Shown here piece by piece: positions 34,713-42,293 of a stretch of 55,173 nt of DNA; the stretch's first letter is position 1, and each line of letters begins with the position of its first letter. This DNA is from Bacillota bacterium (lineage in GTDB: Bacteria; Bacillota; Bacilli; Paenibacillales; NBRC-103111). Position numbers and translations under genes: made by a program. The notes beneath the pieces were generated by a model that was not told the DNA's origin, searched no databases, and saw only the letters and a program-made list of their open reading frames with translations. The stretch is taken from assembly GCA_023386955.1 (NCBI GenBank), contig JAEWIS010000015.1, positions 1 to 55,173 on the forward strand. The letters are read 5' to 3'.

Positions 34713-35580
34713 ATTCTTCCTCCTGTTCCGGCGCACCATACCGGGCAAACATGTCCTCCGTATACGGGGTGATATTCGAATCGTAATCGGGATATGTACA
34801 CCCTAACCGCTCCGCAACCTCCACCGCCGTCTCCCGGAACAGCCGGTGGCAGACGAACAGCGCCCCCCAAACCTGGCGGCAGCCATCCATCCGGTAGGTG
34901 GATATCAGGTCTTCCCAAGCAGCTTTTGGCAAATAGCGGCTGATGAATGTATTATTTTTGCCCAGGCTCAGGGAAAATCCAGTTTCGAAGCCCACCTTCC
35001 AGGCCAGCATCCGTATAAGCTCCGGCCGCAGAATCTGGTTCAGATGGTCGATGGCGAACAGAAGCCTGCGGCGGCACAGGCCTTTTACCACATAGGTGGT
35101 GACGTTCCAGAATTCATTGCAGCAGTCATCGAATTGCCGGCAGGTGGGTTGTTGGACATGGTACTGGATGTCGGAGGGGACAAGCTCCCGCCCAATCCGG
35201 TTATCCTTATCCAGCAGAACCTGCACCAACTGGTCTCCGTCGAGATAATTTTCCAGCTCGTCCAGCGGAAGCAGGGTCAGGTCTATTTTGGTATAGTCGT
35301 CAAACAGCATCAGATAGGAGAACCCCTTCTCCTCAGCGGGGAACAGCTCCATGTCCTCCGGCTTCTGCAGCAAAATCCGGCTGCCGAACTGGTTCAGCCA
35401 TCCGTCATGAGAGGTGAACGATTCCATATCCGTTACGAAAAATGTAATATCATAATCCTGAAAATCATCCTTGGGAATATGGACATTGGTGCGGGAGCCC
35501 TCCAAGGTGGCGATTCGGATCCGTTCATCTGCAGTAGCCGAGGATAGGATCAGCTCCATCATTTCCTGTTCAGTGCGCAT
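34693..35580 (-). CDS. aadK: aminoglycoside 6-adenylyltransferase-like nucleotidyltransferase
   Basis: A 295-residue ANT(6)/AadK-type protein. The nucleotidyltransferase core is IATLEGSRTNVHIPKDDFQDYDITFFVTD (Gly-Ser, and the Asp pair of DYDITFF). Further conserved stretches are KIDLTLLPLDEL and DKDNRIGRELVPSD. Characterised relatives adenylylate streptomycin at the 6-hydroxyl. In this RNA-repair-like operon the real substrate may differ, so resistance should not be assumed. It sits 22 bp downstream of the methyltransferase gene and overlaps the GNAT gene. Confidence 0.88.
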   Translation of the reverse strand: MRTEQEMMELILSSATADERIRIATLEGSRTNVHIPKDDFQDYDITFFVTDMESFTSHDGWLNQFGSRILLQKPEDMELFPAEEKGFSYLMLFDDYTKIDLTLLPLDELENYLDGDQLVQVLLDKDNRIGRELVPSDIQYHVQQPTCRQFDDCCNEFWNVTTYVVKGLCRRRLLFAIDHLNQILRPELIRMLAWKVGFETGFSLSLGKNNTFISRYLPKAAWEDLISTYRMDGCRQVWGALFVCHRLFRETAVEVAERLGCTYPDYDSNITPYTEDMFARYGAPEQEEEYGLDPI

Positions 35581-35602
35581 CTGTTGCTCCTCTTTGGTCA
35601 GG

Positions 35603-36334
35603 TTATAATTTGACGGCGGAAATAATCAGCATCATCGGCCTGCGGAGCTCTTGCTCCATCCCCTCCACCGTGCGGAGCAGCTCCTCGGGCGGTGTCGGCT
35701 CCACGATCCCGGTAATGGTAAAAACCTCTTGCAGTAAACAGCCCAAGTAGGTGGTGAGGGTCCGATGATATTTGGTCACCTGCTCCCCCAGAAACACTGT
35801 ATCGCGTCTGCCCTCCTCAAAATAACGGTCCACCGGGAAATGCATGATGCTTCCGTCCCCGCCATAATGCCAATCCTGGCTGCCGGAAGCGGTAAATACC
35901 GGATGCTCCACGGTAAAGACAACATACCCGCCGGGTATCAGCCAACGGCTCAGCTTTTCCGCCACCGCCCCAAAATCCTCCACATAATGAAACGCCAATG
36001 AGCTGAGGATAACGTCGAAGGACTGCCCGGGGAAGTCCGCCTCCTCGATGGAGGTGCGGTAGTAGACGATACGCGGGTCCGTTAGCTCCTTGGCCCGGCG
36101 GAGCATGCTTTCGGAGATATCGATACCCGTCACCGACTCGGCCCCCTGCTCAATGGCATACTGGCAGTGCCAGCCGAAGCCGCAGCCCAGGTCCAGCACC
36201 CGTTTGCCGGTCAGCGCCGGCAGTATCCGGCAAAGAGCAGGCCACTCCCCCGCCCCGGCCAGCCCATAGACGGAACGGTTCATTTGGCTGTATTTTTCAA
36301 AAAAAGACGGGTCATCATACTTGTTCTGCTTCAC
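35603..36334 (-). CDS. class I SAM-dependent methyltransferase
   Basis: A 243-residue methyltransferase. Motif I is KRVLDLGCGFGWHCQYAIEQGAESVTGIDISESML. The later motifs SFDVILSSLAFHYVEDFGAVAEKLSRWLIPGGYVVFTVEHP follow. This is the Ubie/Methyltransf_11 pattern, which methylates small molecules; the substrate is unknown. The start is GTG at 36334 with GGAGGTAAAG ahead; another GTG 12 bases upstream is less well placed. It overlaps the tatD stop by 20 bp, so it belongs to the kptA-tatD operon. Confidence 0.9.
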   Translation of the reverse strand: MKQNKYDDPSFFEKYSQMNRSVYGLAGAGEWPALCRILPALTGKRVLDLGCGFGWHCQYAIEQGAESVTGIDISESMLRRAKELTDPRIVYYRTSIEEADFPGQSFDVILSSLAFHYVEDFGAVAEKLSRWLIPGGYVVFTVEHPVFTASGSQDWHYGGDGSIMHFPVDRYFEEGRRDTVFLGEQVTKYHRTLTTYLGCLLQEVFTITGIVEPTPPEELLRTVEGMEQELRRPMMLIISAVKL

Positions 36335-37148
36335 CTTTACCTCCACTCCCTATTGAAAAAAATGCAGTGGCTGTTGCTGTCGTCCCCTGTGCCACCTCTT
36401 CGGCCGGCTTGCCCAGGCACTGGGCTACCGTGTGCAGAATATGGGGCAGGAGGGCGGGTTCGTTCCGTCCCTCCGCAGGCTTTTCCTTCAGATCCCGGGG
36501 GGTTAGAAACGGAGCGTCCGTTTCCAGCATCAGACGGTCCAGCGGAATCAGCCGTACCAGCTCCCGCAGATCCTTGCCTCTGCGCTCATCGCAAATCCAA
36601 CCTGTGATGCCGATAAACCAGCCTGCGTCCAAGTAGGCAGTGAGCTCCTGCCGGTTGCCGGTGAAGCAGTGGACCACGGCTTTTTGCACCTGCTGCTCCT
36701 TCAAGATAGCGGTAAAATCTGCAGAGGCTTCACGCTCGTGGAGAAACAGGGGCATGTTCAGCTCCTTCGCCACCCGGACCTGCTCGGCAAACCAGCGGCG
36801 CTGGACATCCCGCGGCGAAAAATCCCGGTTGTAATCCAGGCCGCATTCCCCGATGGCCACCACCTGGGGCAGGGCCGCCAGCTCCTTCAGCCGATTGAGT
36901 GTGGCTTCGCTGCAGTGTTTGGCATCATGGGGATGCACCCCTGCCGTGGCATACAGCTTGCCGGGATATTGCCCGGCATAACGGGCCGCCTCCTCGCTGC
37001 TCCGCAGGCTGGTTCCGGTGATGATCAGGGGAGTCACCCCATTGGCCAAGGCCCGCTCCACCACCTGCTCCCGGTCCTGCTGGAACGAACGGTGCATCAG
37101 ATTGATGCCGATATCCACGATGGGGGTTTTTAAAGTAGAGTCATTCAT
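36315..37148 (-). CDS. tatD: TatD-family metal-dependent nuclease
   Basis: A 277-residue TIM-barrel hydrolase. Its N-terminus VDIGINLMHRSFQQDREQVVERALANGV is closer to E. coli TatD itself (DIGVNL) than to the YcfH/YabD branch, which starts DTHCH. Metal and catalytic motifs are present: TAGVHPHDAK, IGECGLDYNRDFS, LHERE, VHCFTGN and LETDAPFLTPRD. E. coli TatD is a 3'-5' exonuclease on single-stranded DNA and RNA linked to oxidative damage repair. Its start overlaps the kptA stop by four bases (ATGA), and it overlaps the following methyltransferase. Confidence 0.93.
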   Translation of the reverse strand: MNDSTLKTPIVDIGINLMHRSFQQDREQVVERALANGVTPLIITGTSLRSSEEAARYAGQYPGKLYATAGVHPHDAKHCSEATLNRLKELAALPQVVAIGECGLDYNRDFSPRDVQRRWFAEQVRVAKELNMPLFLHEREASADFTAILKEQQVQKAVVHCFTGNRQELTAYLDAGWFIGITGWICDERRGKDLRELVRLIPLDRLMLETDAPFLTPRDLKEKPAEGRNEPALLPHILHTVAQCLGKPAEEVAQGTTATATAFFSIGSGGKGEAEQV

Positions 37149-37729
37149 TTTGCAAATTCTCCTTCCTCATGCTCTGCGACAGAGCAGCTGTTTGCCGGAA
37201 CCCGGTCCGCCAGCCAGACCTCATTGCCTGCGTAGTAGAAGGTGGCGCCGGACTCCTGTGCCCGTGCTGTTTCTACCTTCAGGATGACGAGCTCCCCCCT
37301 GCGGCTGCCCGCCATTGTGGCAAAATGGGTGCCCTCCGACAGATGGACATACTGCCGGCCCATAGGGAGCAGCCCCTCCTTCAGTATGGACGGGAGCGCC
37401 TTTTTGTTGGTGCCGTGATAAAGAATGCCAGGGGGAATTCCCGGTGTATATGAGATATGGTCATGGCTGTGGCCGTATCGGGCCCGAATCCGGTCCCCGT
37501 TCCATTCAAAGCGCTGCTTGTCCGAATTGCGCACCACCTGCCGGATATCCTCCAGTGTTACCCAAGACCAGCGGGGCTGGGCGGTAATGGCCGCCAATAA
37601 GGAAGCCGCCGGACATGATCCGTCCTCCGGATCCAAGGTTAGACCGAACTCCCCGGGAGTGTGCCGGAGTGCTTTGGTCATGATTTTACTTAAGCTTTTT
37701 TCTTGTGTTTGATCAAGCATCTTATTCAT
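37145..37729 (-). CDS. kptA: RNA 2'-phosphotransferase, KptA/Tpt1 family
   Basis: A KptA/Tpt1 homologue of about 194 residues. The family transfers an internal RNA 2'-phosphate to NAD, giving ADP-ribose 1'',2''-cyclic phosphate. Visible motifs: KSLSKIMTKALRHTPGEFGLTLDPEDG with the Arg22-His23 pair, WVTLEDIRQVV, RIRARYGHSH, ILYHGTN, and VHLSEGTHFATMAGSRRGELVILKV. The gene is intact and of normal length. The start could be GTG 37732, ATG 37729 or ATG 37720; the last has the better ribosome-site spacing to GGAAG. It opens an overlapping operon with tatD. Bacterial KptA substrates are unknown, since bacteria lack the tRNA splicing that creates 2'-phosphates. Confidence 0.93.
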   Translation of the reverse strand: MNKMLDQTQEKSLSKIMTKALRHTPGEFGLTLDPEDGSCPAASLLAAITAQPRWSWVTLEDIRQVVRNSDKQRFEWNGDRIRARYGHSHDHISYTPGIPPGILYHGTNKKALPSILKEGLLPMGRQYVHLSEGTHFATMAGSRRGELVILKVETARAQESGATFYYAGNEVWLADRVPANSCSVAEHEEGEFAK

Positions 37730-37954
37730 CACTTCCAGTTTCTATATATGGGTGCGGATGATGCATCACACGTTTTCCGCCGCTTTTGGTACGTCACATA
37801 TTTTGCTCCGCCACTGGTGCCTCTGCTTCTATTATACCTGGCTGCAGCCGCCCGCTCCCGGGAATCTTTGGATAGAGCGAAAGATTCCGCAGCTTAGGGG
37901 CGCTGCAAACACACCGTAGGCCGCTGTTGCGGGCTTCAAGAGCAAGTCGGATTT

Positions 37955-38091
37955 TCTAAAGGCGGTGAGCGCCGCTATCTGGCCGGATTCGGCCCTCTCC
38001 GGATTCTAACGGCGGCAGGAGCCGCTATTTGGTACAAAATGGGCTGATTCGCCACTAACAGGGGCAAATAGCGGCTGTGGCCGCCGTTAGA
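37955..38091. repeat. array E: three-unit convergent repeat, 50-bp period
   Basis: A degenerate unit TCTAAAGGCGG...GCTATCTGG (37955) and a good unit TCTAACGGCGG...GCTATTTGG (38005) are 50 bp apart. One inverted unit ending CCGTTAGA (to 38091) follows. The expected fourth unit is missing. Its unit family is that of array B. It lies in the 618-bp gene-free stretch 37730-38347, which also holds tandem terminators; the rest shows no convincing gene. Confidence 0.85.
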
Positions 38092-38124
38092 TTTCTGCGC
38101 GGGAGAAGGCACAGGCCTCCAAAA

Positions 38125-38201
38125 GCAGAAAGGCGTGCCCCCCTGGGGGAGGTCCTGACGCCAAAAGCAAAAAGGCATGCGCCCCTCCGGGATGCACGCC
38201 T
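38125..38201 (-). terminator. tandem terminators after the DUF1963 gene
   Basis: Two hairpins 42 bp apart share the sequence CCAAAAGCARAAAGGC (at 38119 and 38161), so they look like a duplication. The first reached by minus-strand transcription pairs GGCGTGCATCCC with GGGCGCATGCC and is followed by TTTTTGC. The second pairs CCTCCCCC and GGGGGG and is followed by TTTCTGC. Confidence 0.65.
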
Positions 38202-38347
38202 CTATTTTCAACCGCAATCTGCACCACTTTGAGAGGTTGACTGTTCCTCGCGAACATGCCTATCTGCTGCCGAAGAGCCGGCATCTTCCCTTTAATATCG
38301 CCGGAAGCGAGCGCCAGCTTAGGCCGTGATTTTGTGAATAATGCAGC

Positions 38348-39052
38348 TTAATAAAATTGCAGGTCCAGGAACCACTCCGGCTCCCCAGCCTTGGCCATAT
38401 TCCGGGCAATGTAAATAGTGCCGCTGTCCACCCAGTTGAGACGGACCTTCTCCTCTGAGTTGATCTGCAGGCAGAAAGCCGGCTCCGCGCTGTCCGGGCA
38501 ATTCCAGCTTTGAGGATGCTGGATATTGCTGGCCCAGCCGCCGATTTTGGTTCGTTTCAGATTATACAGCTCCTGGTCCTCCAATAGCTCCTCCAGCTTT
38601 TCCTCCGAAACACCGGGTACGGGAGCCTGCTCCGGATCATCATAAACCGGATAATCCTCCTTTTGCAGCTCCCATCTGCATTCGAAGCCTTTACACGGGG
38701 TGATGCCCTGCGGCGGCTGCAAGGGCACCAGTCCTTCCAAAGAGCTGTAGGCCCGAATGCACCAGGCCTCATCATTGCGTTCATCCGCCAAAAACTGATC
38801 CACATTGATATAAAAGGTGAGGATGGCAATATCCTTCAGCATGTCTGGAACATAGGGCGCTTCCGTCAGATTCAATTGGCAGATGTAAGTCAAAGGTTGC
38901 CCATTATTAGCAGGCCAGGCCTCTTCCGGCCTGCCCACCGGGGCCAGGAAGAAGTTGCTGGCTAATGGGTCATTGGCAGGCCGGAAGCCTCCCACTGTCA
39001 AAACGGAGCATGTTCTGGCATTACGCTTTTTGTATTCCTTCAACGGATTCAT
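38348..39052 (-). CDS. DUF1963 (YwqG-like) protein
   Basis: A 234-residue cytoplasmic protein with the DUF1963/YwqG layout: FRPANDPLASNFFLAPVGRPEEAWPANNGQPLTYICQLNL, then a central DIAILTFYINVDQ and the C-terminal KIGGWASNIQHPQ and GTIYIARN segments. The family has no established activity; the GGxPxxxQ-like segment is its hallmark. The ATG at 39052 follows GGGGGAGGACC. It starts 24 bp after the serine-hydrolase gene and is probably co-transcribed with it. Tandem terminators follow. Confidence 0.85.
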   Translation of the reverse strand: MNPLKEYKKRNARTCSVLTVGGFRPANDPLASNFFLAPVGRPEEAWPANNGQPLTYICQLNLTEAPYVPDMLKDIAILTFYINVDQFLADERNDEAWCIRAYSSLEGLVPLQPPQGITPCKGFECRWELQKEDYPVYDDPEQAPVPGVSEEKLEELLEDQELYNLKRTKIGGWASNIQHPQSWNCPDSAEPAFCLQINSEEKVRLNWVDSGTIYIARNMAKAGEPEWFLDLQFY

Positions 39053-39076
39053 GTGGTCCTCCCCCAATAAAATAGC

Positions 39077-40609
39077 TTAGTGGCCTTCATCCGTCATCGT
39101 CCCGATCAAATCGCATTCCAGCTCATCCTTGAAGTGAACGCCGGGCATCACCAGCTGGATGGCCATGGTATCCTCTTCGAAGTGGCAGATGAACATGACC
39201 ATCTGGAGCCTGTCCAAAAGATGCATATGGAGGATGCAGGTGTGTCCATCCACCCAGGTGGCAGCGGTGCAGCAGGCTTCGGTGCCGCTGAACAGGCTGT
39301 CCGTAGCGGTCACCCAGTGGTGGAGGCCAAAGGGCAGCACAGCAGCATCCCCACCGCCTGCGCATTCTTCACGGGTCAGCCGTAAGGTGGAGGCTTCCCC
39401 GGCGAATTGGAACCGGCAGCCCGTGAAACCGTGGCGGTTGGGCTCCAGCCGGTAGGAACGGCCGTTTACGGCAGCAGCCATGACGGAATCCGGCTGCCCG
39501 GGAGGAAGCGAAAGCTGCAGGCCGGCCAACCGCTCCGCCAATCCGCTTCTGTCAGAATCGGCAGATGCCGCAGACGCATCAGCAATGCTGCACTCCGGCA
39601 GTATGCCGGAAGCCATTGCCGCTAGGGAGTCAGTCCCTGCCCCCTCATCCGCCATCGCCGGATACAAGGCCTCCCACATACAATCCAGAATGACCTGGTG
39701 GCCATCCTTGACAAATTGGGTGTTGGCGGTAGAAATAAACACCGCATCCTTATCCGGCATGACCACCACGAATTGCCCGCCCAGCCCGAATGCACCGTAC
39801 GCCCCATTGCGCAGGCGCCAGAATTGGTAGCCATACCCCGGTTTGCCATCCAACATCCCCTTGTGGCCGGAATTATCTGTATGGCGGGCCGTGCTGCGGG
39901 CCACCCAACCCTCGGGCAGCACCCGGCGGTCATTCCAAATCCCGTCCTGCAGGTACAGCTGGCCAAAATGCGCCAGCCCCTCCGTGGTGCACCGGATCCC
40001 GCTGCCGCCTCTGTTAATGCCCATGGGGCAGAACTCCCACGTCAGCGGCCCCATGCCGATAGCGTCGAACAACCGGGGCTGGAGATAATCATGAACGGTC
40101 ATTCCCGTGGTTTCCTGCAGAATGGCACAGAGCAGGTTAGTGCCCGAAGTATCGTAAGCGAACAGGAAGCCCGGCGGCCGTTCCGGTCTGGAGGTCAGGT
40201 AGGTACGCACCCAGTTGGGTGTCTCCGAGGACGGCGCCTTGTGGTAAACTGTGGTCATCTTCAAGAGATGCTCCACTGTCAGCTTGGCCGTATACGGATG
40301 AACCTCTCCCGTAATGTGGTGTGCCAGCAGCTCCACTGCCTTATCCTGAAGATTGAATCTCCCCTCTCCGATGGCAATGCCAACGGCGGCGGAGGTAACA
40401 CTTTTGCTGATGGAGAATATGGGGTGGAGCCTGTCCTTATCGAACGGGGCAAAAAAAACCTCCGCCGCCACCTTCCCATGCCGCAGCAGCATGAAGCTGT
40501 GCAGGGCGACCTGTCTTTCCCGGATCAGCCCGATAAATCGTTCAATTCCCTTGGAGGCGATGCCGACTTCTTCCGGCTTTACGCGTCCAAGCAATGAGGC
40601 TGTTTCCAA
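39077..40609 (-). CDS. serine beta-lactamase-fold hydrolase (class C/ADP-like)
   Basis: A 510-residue protein without a signal peptide. The beta-lactamase/esterase SxxK motif is FSISKSVTSAAVG (Ser66, Lys69). A tyrosine motif FAYDTSGTNLL and a later GLGGQFVVVMPDKDAVF region complete the fold (about 20-340). The remaining 170 residues form a beta-rich C-terminal domain I do not recognise. Cytoplasmic members usually act as esterases or D-amino-acid peptidases, so resistance to beta-lactams is not implied. The start is TTG at 40609 with GGAGGGG seven bases ahead. It forms an operon with the DUF1963 gene. Confidence 0.88.
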   Translation of the reverse strand: METASLLGRVKPEEVGIASKGIERFIGLIRERQVALHSFMLLRHGKVAAEVFFAPFDKDRLHPIFSISKSVTSAAVGIAIGEGRFNLQDKAVELLAHHITGEVHPYTAKLTVEHLLKMTTVYHKAPSSETPNWVRTYLTSRPERPPGFLFAYDTSGTNLLCAILQETTGMTVHDYLQPRLFDAIGMGPLTWEFCPMGINRGGSGIRCTTEGLAHFGQLYLQDGIWNDRRVLPEGWVARSTARHTDNSGHKGMLDGKPGYGYQFWRLRNGAYGAFGLGGQFVVVMPDKDAVFISTANTQFVKDGHQVILDCMWEALYPAMADEGAGTDSLAAMASGILPECSIADASAASADSDRSGLAERLAGLQLSLPPGQPDSVMAAAVNGRSYRLEPNRHGFTGCRFQFAGEASTLRLTREECAGGGDAAVLPFGLHHWVTATDSLFSGTEACCTAATWVDGHTCILHMHLLDRLQMVMFICHFEEDTMAIQLVMPGVHFKDELECDLIGTMTDEGH

Positions 40610-40760
40610 GCCGTTCCCCTCCTTCTTTTTTCAACCATACCTTACCACTAACCCCACGATGCATCAACCTGCTTCCCTACACCTTTTTTGTTAACCCTGT
40701 CACAGAAGTCCTAGCCCGATTGTCTTACCCTATATGAAACCCATGAAGGAGGTGAGACGG

Positions 40761-41309
40761 TTGCAGAAGGAGCATCCGGCGGGATCCGAGGAAACGGTGC
40801 GGGATTTGATCGTCCGTTTCCACACGCCCGTCTTCCGGTATTGCTACCACATGCTAAGGCACAAGCAGGAGGCAGAGGACGCGGTTCAAGATATATTCCT
40901 GAAGGTGGTTCAGCATTCAGCGCATTGGGAGGAAATCCACTCCCCGTCCGCCTGGATCTACCGTGTTGCCCATCATCATTGTCTGAACCTGGCTGCCAAA
41001 AAACGGCTCCAGCGCCTGCTGCCCGTCCGCCTGATAGGCGTACAGCCGACTGTGGCGGAGGACAGCCACAGCCGGGCGGAGGAAGCGATGGCCATCGATG
41101 CGATGCTGGCGCGTCTAAGCCCTGCGGAACGCTCCATCATGATCCTGCGGATTCTCGAGGATAGAAGCCATGAGGAAATTGCTCTCATCACCCGCGCAAG
41201 TCCTGCCGCAGTCCGCAAGAAATTCGAACGGGCCAAAAACAAGCTGCGGCTATCATGCTGCAAAAAGGAGGAGGAGGTCCATGACCCGGAAGGTGTTTCT
41301 TTCATTTGA
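40761..41309 (+). CDS. ECF-type RNA polymerase sigma factor
   Basis: A sigma factor of 182 residues. Region 2 reads LIVRFHTPVFRYCYHMLRHKQEAEDAVQDIFLKVVQHSAHWEEIHSPSAWIYRVAHHHCLNLAAKK, and region 4 is LSPAERSIMILRILEDRSHEEIALITRASPAAVRKKFERAKNKL. The start is set to TTG at 40761 because the strong ribosome site AAGGAGGTGA (40746-40755) lies inside the longer open frame that begins at 40734; a true ATG start there would place the site within the coding sequence. It overlaps the next gene by 29 bp, the usual sigma/anti-sigma pairing. Confidence 0.92.
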   Translation: MQKEHPAGSEETVRDLIVRFHTPVFRYCYHMLRHKQEAEDAVQDIFLKVVQHSAHWEEIHSPSAWIYRVAHHHCLNLAAKKRLQRLLPVRLIGVQPTVAEDSHSRAEEAMAIDAMLARLSPAERSIMILRILEDRSHEEIALITRASPAAVRKKFERAKNKLRLSCCKKEEEVHDPEGVSFI

Positions 41310-42258
41310 GGAATTCACACAAGCCTGGAGGCAGGAAAACATCCCTGAACCCAAAGGATTGGATCTGCTTCGTGACTCTGATCCCCGCCTGTCCCACCGC
41401 TGGAAGCGGCTAGCTGTGCCACTTCTGTCCTTATGTCTGCTTTTGGCTGCAGGTACGGCCTTGTCCGCCGCCATCTGGGATTCGCCGAAGCTGCGGAACA
41501 AACAAGGGGATGTGGTATTCAGCTACGGGCAAACCAACCCGGAGCAGATGGAGAAGGATGCGCAAAGCAGACAATTGTTCGAGAAATACCGCGGTATCCG
41601 GCAGGATGCGGAAGTAAACGCCGCTCCCGGCGAAATGAACTATCTCTTGATTACCGAGCTGTATGAGCTGGACCATTATTTTTATACGGCGCAGAAGAAA
41701 AGCGTGTTTACCTCCCCTCAAGCTCTGCAGGCGGCCACCGCCACAGCCTTTCAGCTGCCTGCTTATGTGCCGGAGAAGCTGGCCTTTCTTCAGGGGATCA
41801 TCCAGTATGAGGGGGAGCCTGTGGATTCGGAAGCTCTATATCAGGAGGCGAAGAGAGCGGGATTGGACTACATCGTCCGGCCTGCGAAGCTTAAACCGGA
41901 GGCGCTTAATATCTATCTGGAATACGGCGGTTCCGCCACCCCTGATGCACCGGCGTTTCCCGTGCTGAGAATCGGTATCCGGCCTGAAAAAGATCTGTCC
42001 CTGGCGAATATGACCGCAAGCGATGCCAACCACAAAGCGTACGAGATTGTTACTATCAAAGGCCAAGAGGCGCTTTACATCAAGGATGAACAGCTGCTCT
42101 ACTTGCCGGTGCAAACCGCGCAGGGCGGATTGATCTACGAAATCCGGAGTGTGTTTACGCAAGGCCGGGAACAGCCGGGGGGGAAATCGGGAAACCAGCC
42201 CCAGCCCGTTTCCAGGGAGGAGCTAGTGAAGGTAGCGGCAAGCTTGTTGGGGAATTAA
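41281..42258 (+). CDS. membrane protein, probable anti-sigma factor or sigma partner
   Basis: A 325-residue single-pass membrane protein. A cytoplasmic N-terminus of about 44 residues is followed by one transmembrane helix (45-66, AVPLLSLCLLLAAGTALSAAIW). A large extracytoplasmic domain follows, with DUF4367-like strands in the second half (AFQLPAYVPEKLAFLQGI...YEIVTIKGQEALYIKDEQLLYL). Position right after an ECF sigma gene, with overlap, suggests it binds and restrains the sigma factor. A zinc-type HxxxCxxC anti-sigma motif is not present. GGAGGAGGAGG precedes the ATG. Confidence 0.75.
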   Translation: MTRKVFLSFEEFTQAWRQENIPEPKGLDLLRDSDPRLSHRWKRLAVPLLSLCLLLAAGTALSAAIWDSPKLRNKQGDVVFSYGQTNPEQMEKDAQSRQLFEKYRGIRQDAEVNAAPGEMNYLLITELYELDHYFYTAQKKSVFTSPQALQAATATAFQLPAYVPEKLAFLQGIIQYEGEPVDSEALYQEAKRAGLDYIVRPAKLKPEALNIYLEYGGSATPDAPAFPVLRIGIRPEKDLSLANMTASDANHKAYEIVTIKGQEALYIKDEQLLYLPVQTAQGGLIYEIRSVFTQGREQPGGKSGNQPQPVSREELVKVAASLLGN

Positions 42259-42293
42259 GGAGCAGTGGGACAGCCTATACGGCATCACCGGGC

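Noticed and set aside
38087..38284. 65-codon minus-strand frame (MPALRQQIGMFARN...)
   Set aside because: It runs through the tandem terminators and has no ribosome site or recognised domain.
39077..40609. Beta-lactamase controlled by the nearby BlaI/BlaR1 pair
   Set aside because: The hydrolase has no signal peptide and lies about 6 kb away behind other operons, with no BlaI-like palindrome at its start.
40690..40745. Autoregulatory ECF promoter (GTTAACC ... CGATTGTC)
   Set aside because: The boxes match only loosely and the sigma factor's specificity is unknown.
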